From positions 3,656,501 through 3,720,500 of the forward strand of contig NZ_CP031941.1 in the NCBI RefSeq assembly GCF_003443655.1: 64,000 nucleotides of DNA, written 5' to 3'. Every line of letters starts with the position of its first letter. Within the stretch, counting starts at the first letter, position 1. This document shows, one piece after another, positions 29,631-38,985 of this stretch. The notes under the pieces were generated by a model. The model saw only the letters and a program-made list of their open reading frames with translations, was not told the origin of the DNA and made no database searches. Position numbers and translations under genes: made by a program. The DNA comes from Nostoc sphaeroides. GTDB lineage: Bacteria > Cyanobacteriota > Cyanobacteriia > Cyanobacteriales > Nostocaceae.

Positions 29631-29747
29631 AGTATTGAGTTATTTCTTCCCCTGCTCCCTCATCTCCCTCATCTCCTTTCCTACTTCTGTTGTCTAAGAC
29701 CTAAAATGGAAAGGCTGTATTAAAATAACAATCTGGAGATACTTGCT

Positions 29748-29984
29748 ATGTCCCGTCGCTGTGAACTAACTGGTAAGAAGGCAAATAACGCTTTTGCTGT
29801 TTCCCACTCTCACCGCCGTACTAAACGCCTTCAGCACGCTAATCTGCAAAGCAAGCGTGTTTGGTGGGAAGCCGGAAATCGCTGGGTGAAGTTAAAGCTG
29901 TCTACTAAAGCAATCAAAACCCTACAAATTAATGGGTTAGAAGCAATGGCAAAAGAAGCTGGCATTAACCTGAATCATTACTAA
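29748..29984 (+). CDS. rpmB: 50S ribosomal protein L28
   Basis: The 78-residue basic protein starts [20 protein letters not shown] and continues [36 protein letters not shown], all typical of bacterial L28. It is a component of the large ribosomal subunit. CTGGAG seven bases before the ATG is a good ribosome-binding site. It stands alone, as is common for rpmB in cyanobacteria. Confidence 0.97.
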   Translation: MSRRCELTGKKANNAFAVSHSHRRTKRLQHANLQSKRVWWEAGNRWVKLKLSTKAIKTLQINGLEAMAKEAGINLNHY

Positions 29985-30099
29985 GTAATGTAGATTTTAT
30001 AACCTGAGACTTTTGTAACGTCAAATACAGGTGATTTGTAGGGGCGCACAGCTAGCTGTCCGTCCCTACTGCTTATTGCATCTTCAGTAGTAGGCTTTC

Positions 30100-30224
30100 C
30101 AATACGGTTTGGATAAGGTTTTTTGATAAAAATTATCCGATCGCAAAGATGCGATAAATCGCCGTCAAGACAAAGGACTAATTATTGTAAAGACGGCAAT
30201 TTATCGCGTCTCTTCCCTTTACGA
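30100..30224. mobile_element. Third CAATACGG-type MITE, abutting a gene end
   Basis: The left end CAATACGGTTTGGATAAGG and the core GCGATAAATCGCCGTCAAGA with its inverted partner (30193-30212) match the elements at 8299 and 10131. The right end is diverged (CTCTTCCCTTTACGAATTATT) and overlaps the last codons of the minus-strand Uma2 gene, so the element may have supplied that gene's stop codon. Confidence 0.65.
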
Positions 30225-30884
30225 ATTATTCAGTGATTGCTGTTGTATCTGGTTTTTTACCCAAAGACGAAAAGCTTTGAGCGTTGCATTTCTGCCTGCT
30301 GTTGTACTTTGCTCTAGATATTGGGGAATCGTTTCAATTAGTTTAAATTTAGGAAAATTTAGGCTTTGCTGAGACTCTACATAATGCCCGTCTTGCAGAA
30401 CATTAATTTGGAGCTTTCCTTTATCAAAACGCCAAAGCTCAGGTACTTTTAAAGCTTCATAGATATTAGGATGAGTGCGAGAAGTAATATCAACTTCTAA
30501 AGCTAAATCTGGAGGAGGATCTACTGTTAAATCTAGTCGCTTCTTGCCGCGAATCTTGGCTTCATTTTTTATATAGAAACACTGTTCGGGTTCTATACCT
30601 TGAGCCATTACTTGATTTTTGAAAGTCGTAGAACCAAGACATCTAAACTCAATATCTAATTCTTCCAAAAGCGCTTTGACTAAATCGCTAATAATTTCTT
30701 TATCGTATTCATGTTCTGGCAGTGGTGCCATAATCTCCAGTATTCCCCTGTCATAAGCAATTCGTGCAGCACGATGCTCTCCTAAATCCTCTAGAATTGT
30801 TTCCAATTCCTGCCAGGTTACATCTCGCAGTAATACTCTTTGTCCTGGTGGAACGTGGATGCGCTTTAATTCCAACAACATCAT
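30219..30884 (-). CDS. Uma2 family PD-(D/E)XK endonuclease (DUF820)
   Basis: The protein has about 221 residues with the Uma2/DUF820 layout. It starts with VTWQELETILEDLGEHRAAR, then AYDRGILEIMAPLPEHE, GSTTFK, EPEQCFYI, and the nuclease core PDLALEVDITSR. This family is greatly expanded in cyanobacteria; a restriction-like nuclease fold is predicted but the biological role is unknown. GGGAG precedes the ATG at 30884 at normal spacing, so I prefer it to the GTG at 30890. The C-terminus ends in a repeat-derived LNNS. A second member lies at 45060-45689. Confidence 0.88.
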   Translation of the reverse strand: MMLLELKRIHVPPGQRVLLRDVTWQELETILEDLGEHRAARIAYDRGILEIMAPLPEHEYDKEIISDLVKALLEELDIEFRCLGSTTFKNQVMAQGIEPEQCFYIKNEAKIRGKKRLDLTVDPPPDLALEVDITSRTHPNIYEALKVPELWRFDKGKLQINVLQDGHYVESQQSLNFPKFKLIETIPQYLEQSTTAGRNATLKAFRLWVKNQIQQQSLNNS

Positions 30885-31011
30885 CTTCACTCCCAGTAGC
30901 TCAAACCTAAATTTAGGTTACTCCAGTTAATGCGACAATTGTTTGCTGCTTCATCACTAAATTGTCGGATGCTTGGAAATGCAGCAATTTATTATGACTA
31001 CATATTTACCA

Positions 31012-32658
31012 CTACCTCAAAAAGTTATTAAACACGAAGCTGCCGACATTCCTACCTACTTCTACCCCGTCTATAGTCGCCGCTTGAATATGAACGCCAC
31101 CATAAATCCGGCTATCGGCATCTTCTTGGGCTGCCTGTGAAAAGCTGCTGTAATAGCGAGCAACGCCAGGTAATTCTTGTGAAGGAATGTCAAAACTAAT
31201 GTTGTCGGTACCGTAGAAAAGTTTCAGAATTTCGGCTGATACACCAGCGAATACAGAATGCCCAGAGATGTAATCGGGGAATGGTGGGGTATCTAACAGA
31301 GGTTCCCAATTAGGATCGGCAATCGTGCCGGGATTATTATCTTGATCGGCATTGCGGATTGCAGTAATCGGGCGCAATTGCTCATAGACGTACTTGGCAT
31401 CCCACGCAACAATACCCGCATCAGCTTGGGCAATGTTCAGCAGCCCAAATAAACGGGCATTCTCCTCCAGAGTATTGTTTTGAGACAATGCTACTTCTTG
31501 GGCGAGTTCGTTCAACTGACCTGGTGGTCTGAAAGTATCGCCGCGATCGTAAGCCCAAAATTGGGCAATTTCCGTTTGATCTGCGGTGCGAACAGTGCTA
31601 TTTTCAGCACCAAGCGCCTTAACCTGATTAAAATTTTTTGTGTACTGAGGGCTACCATACTCAGGGAAAGTATCCGGACGGAATAGGATAACACTGTCTA
31701 TAGCAAAGGGAGTTACTAAACCCCACTGGGGCAATAATGCTGGTTTAAAATTGGTAGTATTATTTGTTGTTTCACCATCAGTGAAAGTTGGCTTCCAATC
31801 ACCAAAGCCAGTTCCTGGCGTGTATGGTTCTTGTGCAGTACTTGAACCATCATTTTGTCGGTTATCCAGTATTTGCTGGGCAACCTTGTTTCCGATCGCA
31901 ATGCCCTTGTCCTCAGCCGTACCATTGGGGATTGCTGCAAGAGACCTTTGCCGTTGTTTATCGAAGGTAGTTTTTTGATTTGGGAATAAATTGACCAGCG
32001 TTTGATATGCTGCTTCAACTGCGGCAGCTTCTTTCGATGCCCCGACAGTTTCTGATGCGCTAATGTTTACTAAATAAGGCTTATAACTCCGGTCAATTGC
32101 GTTGACGGCATCAAAAACTGCCGCCTGAACGATCGCCTGATTCCGTGCCGCCACTGGAGGTGCTGTTCCCGACGCTTGTATGGCATTTAAGAGAATTGAA
32201 TTCCATTGAATCACAACGTCACCTCCAGTAATTAACTGACTGGCTACATTGTTGGCTGTATTACTTTCAGTAACGTTATTAGCTGGCTTTACCTGTCCAA
32301 TCAAATAGTAGAGTCCTGGAGAGACAACACTTGCAGTCCGGAACTCAGATCCAGCAAAATCCACAGTAAATGTTTTAGATTGACCAGGCGCTAAATTAAC
32401 CGTTTGATCGTTCAAACCGCCCAAAAGCTCATCTTTGCCCCTGAGTAAATCGCTTGCACCCCTTGATTGTTCGAGTGTATTTAAGGAATTGATGTCAAGA
32501 ACTTCATCGGTTGATGCAAACAGTCTAATATTTACAGGCCCGTTGAACCCTGTATCACCTTGATTCTTAACAACAATTTTCAATTTTCCCTGTTCATCGG
32601 GAAAGATTGTCGGATTTTCGAGAATTTCAGCAAACTGAATAACGATATCTGAAGCCAT
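31012..32658 (-). CDS. Vanadium-dependent haloperoxidase-like protein with CARDB domain
   Basis: From the ATG at 32658 the protein has 548 residues. Residues about 1-125 form a CARDB-like beta-sandwich (LKIVVKNQGDTGFNGPVNIR ... VKPANNVTESNTANNVA). The rest matches the PAP2/vanadium haloperoxidase superfamily, with PDYISGHSVFAG (vanadate-binding SGH) and SRIYGGVHI (Arg and the His that would ligate vanadium). Such enzymes oxidise halides with H2O2; relatives are acid phosphatases, so the substrate is uncertain. There is no signal peptide, although the CARDB domain suggests export by a non-classical route. AAGGAACAAAAGCTTT precedes the start. It is co-directional with the RTX-repeat gene about 500 bp upstream. 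Confidence 0.85.
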   Translation of the reverse strand: MASDIVIQFAEILENPTIFPDEQGKLKIVVKNQGDTGFNGPVNIRLFASTDEVLDINSLNTLEQSRGASDLLRGKDELLGGLNDQTVNLAPGQSKTFTVDFAGSEFRTASVVSPGLYYLIGQVKPANNVTESNTANNVASQLITGGDVVIQWNSILLNAIQASGTAPPVAARNQAIVQAAVFDAVNAIDRSYKPYLVNISASETVGASKEAAAVEAAYQTLVNLFPNQKTTFDKQRQRSLAAIPNGTAEDKGIAIGNKVAQQILDNRQNDGSSTAQEPYTPGTGFGDWKPTFTDGETTNNTTNFKPALLPQWGLVTPFAIDSVILFRPDTFPEYGSPQYTKNFNQVKALGAENSTVRTADQTEIAQFWAYDRGDTFRPPGQLNELAQEVALSQNNTLEENARLFGLLNIAQADAGIVAWDAKYVYEQLRPITAIRNADQDNNPGTIADPNWEPLLDTPPFPDYISGHSVFAGVSAEILKLFYGTDNISFDIPSQELPGVARYYSSFSQAAQEDADSRIYGGVHIQAATIDGVEVGRNVGSFVFNNFLR

Positions 32659-32753
32659 AAAGCTTTTGTTCCTTTTTTGCAAGTAAAAGTAAGGTAGTTT
32701 TCCTGTTTTTTGCTATTGAAGGACTACCAAAAAATAAATCGTCCAATCTTAAT

Positions 32754-33068
32754 TTGTAGGGTGCATTAATGGAGTAATGCACAATCTTGATCTAATCTGT
32801 CACACTATTTTGGATTTTAGATTGACCCCATGTCTAAAGTCACTGGCTCTGTCATCTAATTTTAGATTTTAGATTTATTTCACGAATAAATTCGCTTGCT
32901 CTGAGACCTCTTTAAATTTTGGACTTCGGCATGAACACTCAGTCGAACGCTTTTAAATCTTCAATCCAAAATCAAAAATCAAAAATTTAAAATCGTTCGG
33001 TTGAACGCTCACGACAAGTCTAAAATTCGGTCATAGTGTATTAGCCGCAGATATAACGCACCCTACAA
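32754..33068. repeat. Gene-free region bounded by TTGTAGGGTGC inverted ends
   Basis: TTGTAGGGTGCATTA (32754-32768) and AACGCACCCTACAA (33055-33068) are near-perfect inverted ends. Inside are TTTAGAT-type heptamer remnants and inverted GTTCGGTTGAACG and TTCACGAATAAATTCG segments. It separates the haloperoxidase and RTX genes and may be an old mobile element. No gene is visible. Confidence 0.45.
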
Positions 33069-33156
33069 GTTGGATGTTCTTTTAATTGGAGTCCTTAAAG
33101 CGTGCAGTAACGCTCAGATAAGATTTTGGTTCAATACCCTGAGTCTGAACTTCTAA

Positions 33157-34527
33157 TCAAACAAAAATAAATTGCTGGCTATCGGAAAGGCTTAGATTGG
33201 AGAGCGAAATTTCCTCAACAATACCAATGAGTTCAGCCACAAATTGACCTTGGGTAAAGAATATTCCTGTACCAGATATTGAGTTAACAGGAGATGCACC
33301 CAGTAAATACTGACTTGCTGAACCTGCTAGCTGGATTTTATCTACACCACGTATAACACGGTCGTTAATGAAACCAAAGTCTTTAATCAGAGCGTAGTCT
33401 TGAGTACCATTGAGGTTAATATTGCCATCATTGTATAAAACTACATCAAAGATAACAGTATCATTTCCATTTACATCCCTACCATTTGCTTTTTCAAGTC
33501 CAAGGACAAATGTGTCGTTATTTTTCCCACCGATTAAGACATCTCTTTCGCCAAAACCAAATCCTTGTTGCAGTTGACCAGAGAAATCTGTATCAGTACC
33601 AATCAATACATCATTACCAGTACCGCCATTAAGAGAGTCGTAACCCTGGCCACCAAATAATAAATCTTTTCCAGCATCACCTTGGAGGGAGTCGTTACCT
33701 CGACCACCATAAATTTTGTCGTTGCCATTGTTACCAGAGATTATATCGTCACTACTTATACCGGGGTTGCCCTCTATGTCATCACCGAAAAGTATGTCGT
33801 TGCCATTGTTACCAGAGATTTTATCGTTGTCTGCCCCACCTTCAATATAGTCATTACCAAAACCACCAAAGATAATGTCTTGACCGTCTTGACCATAGAG
33901 TTGATCGTTTCCACTACCACCAAAAATGGTGTCATTGCCACTTGCAATTAAGTATGAATTTCCACTGGCACTAAAGTCCCCATAGATGATATCTTTACCA
34001 CCATCACCCATGAGAGAGTCGTTTCCACTCCCTCCACTAATCAGGTCATCTCCATTGCGACCTATGACTATATCATCAAGACCTAAACTAGTCATGATGT
34101 TATCCTGATCATTACCATTGAGTGTATCTGCATTGAGCGTGCCTATTATTATTTGTTGATTGACTACTGGGGGTATGGGTTTGGGTTTTATGTATTCGCC
34201 GCTGCCGCCGCCGGCGCTGCCGGCGCCGCCGACGCCGCCGACGCCGCCGCTGCCGCCGCCAATTAACCTAACGTTGTTGCCAAATACAAAACCACCAGAT
34301 AACCCAAAGTTGGTGGGAGATGGGTTGCCGCCAACTTTAATACCAGTATTCGTATTTACAATACCAGTATTCGTACCTGTTTCTAATTCTTCTAGTCTTT
34401 GTAATCGAGTACTCTCATTTGCAGAAAATACTGGTTTAGTTATTTGTGCTTCTGAAGTATCGAATGTGCTTGCTGTCGGGTCTTTTAGTTCTTCTAATTC
34501 TTGTTGTTCTATACTAGGTGTTGCCAT
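33157..34527 (-). CDS. RTX-type calcium-binding repeat protein
   Basis: The 456-residue protein has an N-terminal region rich in Ser/Thr/Glu, a Gly-rich hinge (GGGSGGVGGVGGAGSAGGGS, about residues 90-110), and from about 125 to 310 a series of RTX nonapeptides of the form GGxGNDxLx (GGSGNDSLM, GGSGNDQLY, GGADNDKIS). The last 120 residues are a less repetitive domain. RTX repeats bind Ca2+ and fold after type I secretion. I see no enzymatic domain, so it may be a surface or secreted structural protein. The Gly hinge is coded by a GCC-rich microsatellite far richer in GC than the rest of the gene. Confidence 0.88.
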   Translation of the reverse strand: MATPSIEQQELEELKDPTASTFDTSEAQITKPVFSANESTRLQRLEELETGTNTGIVNTNTGIKVGGNPSPTNFGLSGGFVFGNNVRLIGGGSGGVGGVGGAGSAGGGSGEYIKPKPIPPVVNQQIIIGTLNADTLNGNDQDNIMTSLGLDDIVIGRNGDDLISGGSGNDSLMGDGGKDIIYGDFSASGNSYLIASGNDTIFGGSGNDQLYGQDGQDIIFGGFGNDYIEGGADNDKISGNNGNDILFGDDIEGNPGISSDDIISGNNGNDKIYGGRGNDSLQGDAGKDLLFGGQGYDSLNGGTGNDVLIGTDTDFSGQLQQGFGFGERDVLIGGKNNDTFVLGLEKANGRDVNGNDTVIFDVVLYNDGNINLNGTQDYALIKDFGFINDRVIRGVDKIQLAGSASQYLLGASPVNSISGTGIFFTQGQFVAELIGIVEEISLSNLSLSDSQQFIFV

Positions 34528-35434
34528 TTTTTTGACCTCATTTGGTTAAATAACTTGGATGATACAACTATTAAGACAGAGCTATTTTTAGCTAGCAGTA
34601 ATGTTGCAGAAAAGAGTGAGCATTTGAACTATCAAAAGCATTTTTAACTAGACTAGCAGTAGCAATGCCCAGTTTTTGAGTTAATTTCATTAGGAAATTT
34701 TCACAATTAAACCTTATCTAAGTTGAGAACCGTAGTTTTCCACCCTCTCCCAAATTTGGGAGAGGGTGTTTGAAATTCTGTCCCCTTCTCCCGAATCTGG
34801 GAGAAGGGGTTGGGGGATGAGGGCAAATCCTTTTCGTCATGAAAGGACTACAGGTTTCAAGATAGACGTGGTTTAAAATTGGATAATTTTACTATTAAAA
34901 CCTAGTTTAACGGTTCCGAGTAGCGATGGAATGTGCTACCCGCACCACCGAACTTTTAGTAAAGTATTATTTAAAATTTTTATATGGTGAAAAGAAAAAT
35001 AATATTTACTAATTCTTCATTATTACCTAAAGTACATAAATTTTTGGTGAATTTACTTGAAGTAAATAAAAATATAAACATCAAAGTGGTATCTCTCATG
35101 CAGCAGCAACTATTAATAATTTGTTATTTCAATTGAGTTCTATATTCTCATTCATAGAACTATTTTCCTGAGTTTACCCTTAGTTGTCAGGCAATCCCCT
35201 CCAGTCTATTGAGTATTTATACTTAGTCAATGGAGGCAATTATTTTTTTAACTATCTCCTTTCTCGGAAAAACTAGTTATTTTGTACTACATTTTGAATT
35301 TCAAAATGGGGTTAATACTCTATTTATTTCAAAATGAGAATTGCTGCAATTTGTTGTCGGATTTCGCATACTTAAGAAACCCCTCTATTGAAGTGTATGG
35401 GGCGATCGCTCCTAGAAAAGCTTAATTTAAAGAA
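34528..35434. other. 900-bp AT-rich gene-free region
   Basis: No gene is supported. It holds the palindromic element at 34741-34826 (listed) and a hairpin near 35198-35240 (CCTCCA ... TGGAGG with internal TTGAGTA/TACTTAG pairing) followed by ATTATTTTTTT on the plus strand. That hairpin could end a small RNA, but none is recognised. Confidence 0.5.
34741..34826. repeat. CTCTCCC/CTTCTCCC nested-palindrome repeat
   Basis: A 28-bp perfect palindrome (34741-34768, centre CCCAAATTTGGG) is followed by a second inverted repeat CCCCTTCTCCC ... GGGAGAAGGGG (34782-34809) and GGTTGGGGGATGAGGG. A copy in opposite orientation with different centres lies inside 50641-50784. Confidence 0.8.
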
Positions 35435-35461
35435 AAAACCTCTGTAGTTTCCAGAGGTTTT
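35435..35461 (-). terminator. Rho-independent terminator of the M16 peptidase genes
   Basis: AAAACCTCTG / CAGAGGTTTT form a 10-bp stem with a 7-nt loop. On the minus strand the stem runs into TTTTTTCTTT. It lies about 120 bp after the stop of the downstream M16 gene. Confidence 0.8.
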
Positions 35462-35580
35462 AGTTCCTGATTTAGTTTCTACTGCTTACTACAATTTGTC
35501 CTGAGTCATTTCCCGATAACAAAGGAAATTATTTCATTTGAGTAGTTAGTCAAGTACTTATGAACGCGGATTATCAGGGA

Positions 35581-37110
35581 TTAATTCTTCGCCTGTGGCT
35601 GTGAACCAGGAATTGTTACATCTATTGGTGTCACCTTTGCTGCTAGCTGCGTCAATGGCGGTTGAATGGCGGTTTGATTTCCCACCACTAAAGTCACGAT
35701 CTTTTCTGGCTTGAGGTATTGTCGTGCTACTCGTTGGACATCAGCTGCTGTGGTGGCGGCGACGGCTTTTTGATAGCGAAAGAGAAAATCAGCAGGATAG
35801 CCGTAATATTCGTATCGCATCAACCGTGATAAGGTTTGAGCAGGGTCTTGAAAGTTGAATACAAAGGAGTTAAGTGTAGACTCTTTCGCAAAAGCGAGTT
35901 CTTTTGCAGTCACTCTTTGAGTTTGGATACGCTTGATTTCACTTTGTAAGGCTTTAACAAACTGCACAGTCGCATCCGATCGCGTTTGTCCACCAGCAAT
36001 AAACATGCCAGGATAATCGTAGCGGGGACTCCACTCGCCATAAACAGAGTAAGCTAAACCTTGACGCGATCGCACTTCATTAAATAAGCGTCCACCAAAT
36101 CCACTTAACACCCCATTCATTACATCCAGCGCCGGATAATCAGGATTGTCAAACCGTCCACCTAAATGGCCGATAAGCACGCTACTTTGTGTTAATTGTC
36201 GCTGATTGACAAAAAAGACTCCACCTGTATTAGCTGGCGAAACCTTTGGTAATTTGGGTTTAGCAATACCTGGATTGCGGTTCCAGTCGCCAAAGTTAGC
36301 TTGAATGAGCGATCGCATTTTCTTAGAGTCAAAATCCCCCACAATCCCTAAAATCATATTATTGGGGTGGAAATATTGCTGATAAAAGTTGAGCAAATCC
36401 TCACGCTCAACCTGATCTACCGTTGCATACTCTATGGTGCGAGAGTATGGACTATCTTTCCCATAGATCAATTTCTTAAATTCTCGGCTAGCAATACTAT
36501 CTGGATCGTCATTGCGACGGGCAATGCCACCTTTGGCTTGAGTTTTTGCTAAGTCTAGCTTTTCTTGAGCAAAAACTGGCGATCGCAGCACCTCGGCAAA
36601 CAGCCCAAACACCGTTTCTAAATCTTCACTGAGTGCGTCAAAGCTAGCACTACCAGAAGCTTCACCAATACTAACTTCCACAGATGCCGCGCGTTGTTCC
36701 AATATCTCGTTGAGTTCATCAGGCGAATGCTTCTTAGTTCCTCCAGTTCGCATCACCCCGCCTGTAAAACCAGCTAAACCAACTTTTTCCATTGGTTCCA
36801 AGCGATTTCCGGTTCGCACAAACGCCGTCCCATTCACCAACGGCAATTCATGATCCTCCATCAAATAAACAACCAAGCCGTTTTGGAGAACAAATCGCTC
36901 ATACTTAGGTAACTTAATCTCCGGTAGCGGAGGCAATTGCAATTCAGTATAATGCTTTGCCTCAGTCGTCGCCGCCAGAGAAAAATTACAACTTAAAAGT
37001 AAACACGCAAAAACACTAACCAAAGCATAAATAAGTCCCTTCCCATTTTGAATTTTGAATTTTGAATTTTGAATTTTGAATTTTTTACCCTTCACCTTAT
37101 ACCTCTGCAT
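35581..37110 (-). CDS. M16 family peptidase-like protein lacking the zinc motif
   Basis: This 509-residue protein has the two-lobed M16 (insulinase/processing peptidase) fold. It includes FVLQNGLVVYLMEDHELPLV, LRSPVFAQEKLDLAK, YFHPNNMILGIVGDFD and NEVRSRQGLAYSVYG. Where active members have HxxEH after a GLAH sequence, it reads GLAGFTGGVMRTGGT, so it cannot bind zinc in the normal way. The upstream neighbour is an active M16 protein and the pair probably forms a heterodimer. The N-terminus has a hydrophobic segment ending LLLSC, a possible lipobox, preceded by KFKIQNSKFKIQNGK coded by a GAATTTT heptamer array. The ATG at 37110 is the only start that keeps the signal region. Confidence 0.9.
   Translation of the reverse strand: MQRYKVKGKKFKIQNSKFKIQNGKGLIYALVSVFACLLLSCNFSLAATTEAKHYTELQLPPLPEIKLPKYERFVLQNGLVVYLMEDHELPLVNGTAFVRTGNRLEPMEKVGLAGFTGGVMRTGGTKKHSPDELNEILEQRAASVEVSIGEASGSASFDALSEDLETVFGLFAEVLRSPVFAQEKLDLAKTQAKGGIARRNDDPDSIASREFKKLIYGKDSPYSRTIEYATVDQVEREDLLNFYQQYFHPNNMILGIVGDFDSKKMRSLIQANFGDWNRNPGIAKPKLPKVSPANTGGVFFVNQRQLTQSSVLIGHLGGRFDNPDYPALDVMNGVLSGFGGRLFNEVRSRQGLAYSVYGEWSPRYDYPGMFIAGGQTRSDATVQFVKALQSEIKRIQTQRVTAKELAFAKESTLNSFVFNFQDPAQTLSRLMRYEYYGYPADFLFRYQKAVAATTAADVQRVARQYLKPEKIVTLVVGNQTAIQPPLTQLAAKVTPIDVTIPGSQPQAKN
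37044..37086. repeat. GAATTTT heptamer array inside the M16-like gene start
   Basis: About five GAATTTT units run in a row. They are translated on the minus strand as KFKIQN-type residues at the N-terminus of the M16-like protein, just before its hydrophobic signal segment. Confidence 0.8.
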
Positions 37111-37156
37111 ATCTCTCTACCTTTGCGCCCTTTGCGCCCTTTGCGGTTCGTTTCTC

Positions 37157-38836
37157 TTAAGCTTGTTTCGACAACAACTTACCAATCGTGCGATTCTCAG
37201 CCGTAAACGTCTGCTTTGCCACCCGCACAATATCAGCCGTAGTTACCGCCGAAATATCATCCAACTGCTTAAACAAATTCCGCCAAGAACCAGTTTTCAC
37301 CTCATATTCCAATAATTGTTGAGCCATCCCCATATTTGAATCGAGAGTACGTAACAAACCCGCCCGTGCTTGGGTTTTTACCCGTTCCAAATCAACCGTC
37401 GCTACAGGCTCAGTTTTTAATTTGTCAATTTCTTGGCGCAAAGCCACCGCCAACTCATCAACCGTATGACCGGGAGCCGTGAGAGCATAAAATAACATCA
37501 GGTTTGGGTACTTATCTCCAGGAAAACCGCTAAAACCTTGGGCATTTAGCGCCAAACGCTGCTTTTCTACCAAAGACTTATACAACCGCGACGTGCGCCC
37601 ATCACTTAATAAACTGCCAATGATTTCATAGACTGCATTATCTGGATGGGTAATTGCCGGACGATGATAACCTTCTAAATACCAAGGTTGAGAAGGTAGT
37701 TGTAAAGTAACTTCTCGTGTTTCTTGTTGTGGCGGTTCCACCGGGATTTGTTCAACAGCTTTGGTTTTTGCCAGATAGCGGCCAAAATAAGTTTGCGCCA
37801 GTTTTTTAACCTCAGCCGGGTTAACATCTCCAACAATGGCAATGGTCAAATTACTTGGTACATAGTGAGTATCAAAAAACTTTTGGACATCTTCTGGTGT
37901 CAGATTGCGGATATCTTGGTCATAACCAATCACCGGACGCCTGTAGGGATGGGCTTTGTAAGCAGTATCAATAAATTTCTCCACCATCAGTCCAATGGGT
38001 GAATTTTCCACCCGCATCCGTCGTTCTTCTAAAATTACATCTCTTTCTTTATAAAACTCACGACGAATTACAGGATCGAGAAACCGTTCCGACTCCAGCG
38101 ACATCCAAAGTTCTAGCTTATTGGCAGGAAAACTGTACAAATAACGGGTAGCTTCGGTTGAAGTATTGGCATTTAAACCCACACCTCCCGCTTGTTCGAC
38201 AATTTGCCCCAATTCGTTTTGCTTAACAAACTTGGCTGCTTGCGCTTCCACTCGCTTAAACTCAGCTTCTAACCGAACAACCTGATCTTTTTTGCCATCG
38301 ACTTTCGCTGTTTTAATTTGGCCATCCAACCTTTCTAAGGTTTCTAATAGAGGTTTTTCTGCCTTGTAGTCTTCTGTACCAATGCGCGTTGTGCCTTTAA
38401 ACGCCAAATGTTCCAGAAAGTGAGCTACACCAGTTTTGCCATCTGGCTCATCCACACCACCGACATTGGCATAAGTAATAAAAGAAACTACAGGCGCTTG
38501 ATGTCGTTCCAAGACAATGAATTTTAGACCATTGTCGAGGCGAAACTCCGTTAACTCCTTGATAACTCGATTTAGATAAGGTTGGATCGAACTTTCAACT
38601 GGTGGAGTTTGAGTTTTTGTAGGTTGCAGCACTCTTTGGGGAGGGGGTGCTGTCTGAGTTTGAGCCAGAGCAATTTCTGGCAGCAATCCCCACCAGAAAA
38701 CGATCAAAGCCAACAAAGCGACAAACAACCGCCGCAATATGACAGATACTTTATCTGACCAATCCAAAATCGTTCGACTGAGCGAAGTCGAAGTCCCGAA
38801 TCTAAAATCTAAAATTGACCGACTGATCTGGTTCAT
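37157..38836 (-). CDS. Active M16 family zinc peptidase
   Basis: From the ATG at 38836 the protein has 559 residues. A signal or anchor segment (VILRRLFVALLALIVFWWGL) is followed by a Pro/Gln/Thr-rich linker. The M16 catalytic lobe has GVAHFLEHLAFKGT (zinc motif HxxEH) and a distal Glu in the LELWMSLESERFLDP region. The second lobe includes SDGRTSRLYKSLVEK. Compared with standard members it has an insertion of about 50 charged residues after the zinc motif (residues about 150-200), also common in cyanobacterial relatives. It probably degrades or processes peptides in the periplasm as a partner of the inactive M16 protein 46 bp downstream. The frame above 38836 begins with TTG and was not used. 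Confidence 0.93.
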   Translation of the reverse strand: MNQISRSILDFRFGTSTSLSRTILDWSDKVSVILRRLFVALLALIVFWWGLLPEIALAQTQTAPPPQRVLQPTKTQTPPVESSIQPYLNRVIKELTEFRLDNGLKFIVLERHQAPVVSFITYANVGGVDEPDGKTGVAHFLEHLAFKGTTRIGTEDYKAEKPLLETLERLDGQIKTAKVDGKKDQVVRLEAEFKRVEAQAAKFVKQNELGQIVEQAGGVGLNANTSTEATRYLYSFPANKLELWMSLESERFLDPVIRREFYKERDVILEERRMRVENSPIGLMVEKFIDTAYKAHPYRRPVIGYDQDIRNLTPEDVQKFFDTHYVPSNLTIAIVGDVNPAEVKKLAQTYFGRYLAKTKAVEQIPVEPPQQETREVTLQLPSQPWYLEGYHRPAITHPDNAVYEIIGSLLSDGRTSRLYKSLVEKQRLALNAQGFSGFPGDKYPNLMLFYALTAPGHTVDELAVALRQEIDKLKTEPVATVDLERVKTQARAGLLRTLDSNMGMAQQLLEYEVKTGSWRNLFKQLDDISAVTTADIVRVAKQTFTAENRTIGKLLSKQA

Positions 38837-38985
38837 AAGCAAAAATTAAGATAAAGTTACACTACCTAAAAAACTAGGTACTTAGCAAAAAGACGTTAAT
38901 CTTGTATTAAGCTTGTTAGGCTTTTTTACTTGACGTTAGACAATAATGCTACAAATCGTGTTCCGCAAATTTCACAATAACTGTT

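Noticed and set aside
33682..33951. Plus-strand frames opposite the RTX gene
   Set aside because: Shadow frames caused by the regular nonapeptide codon pattern on the real strand.
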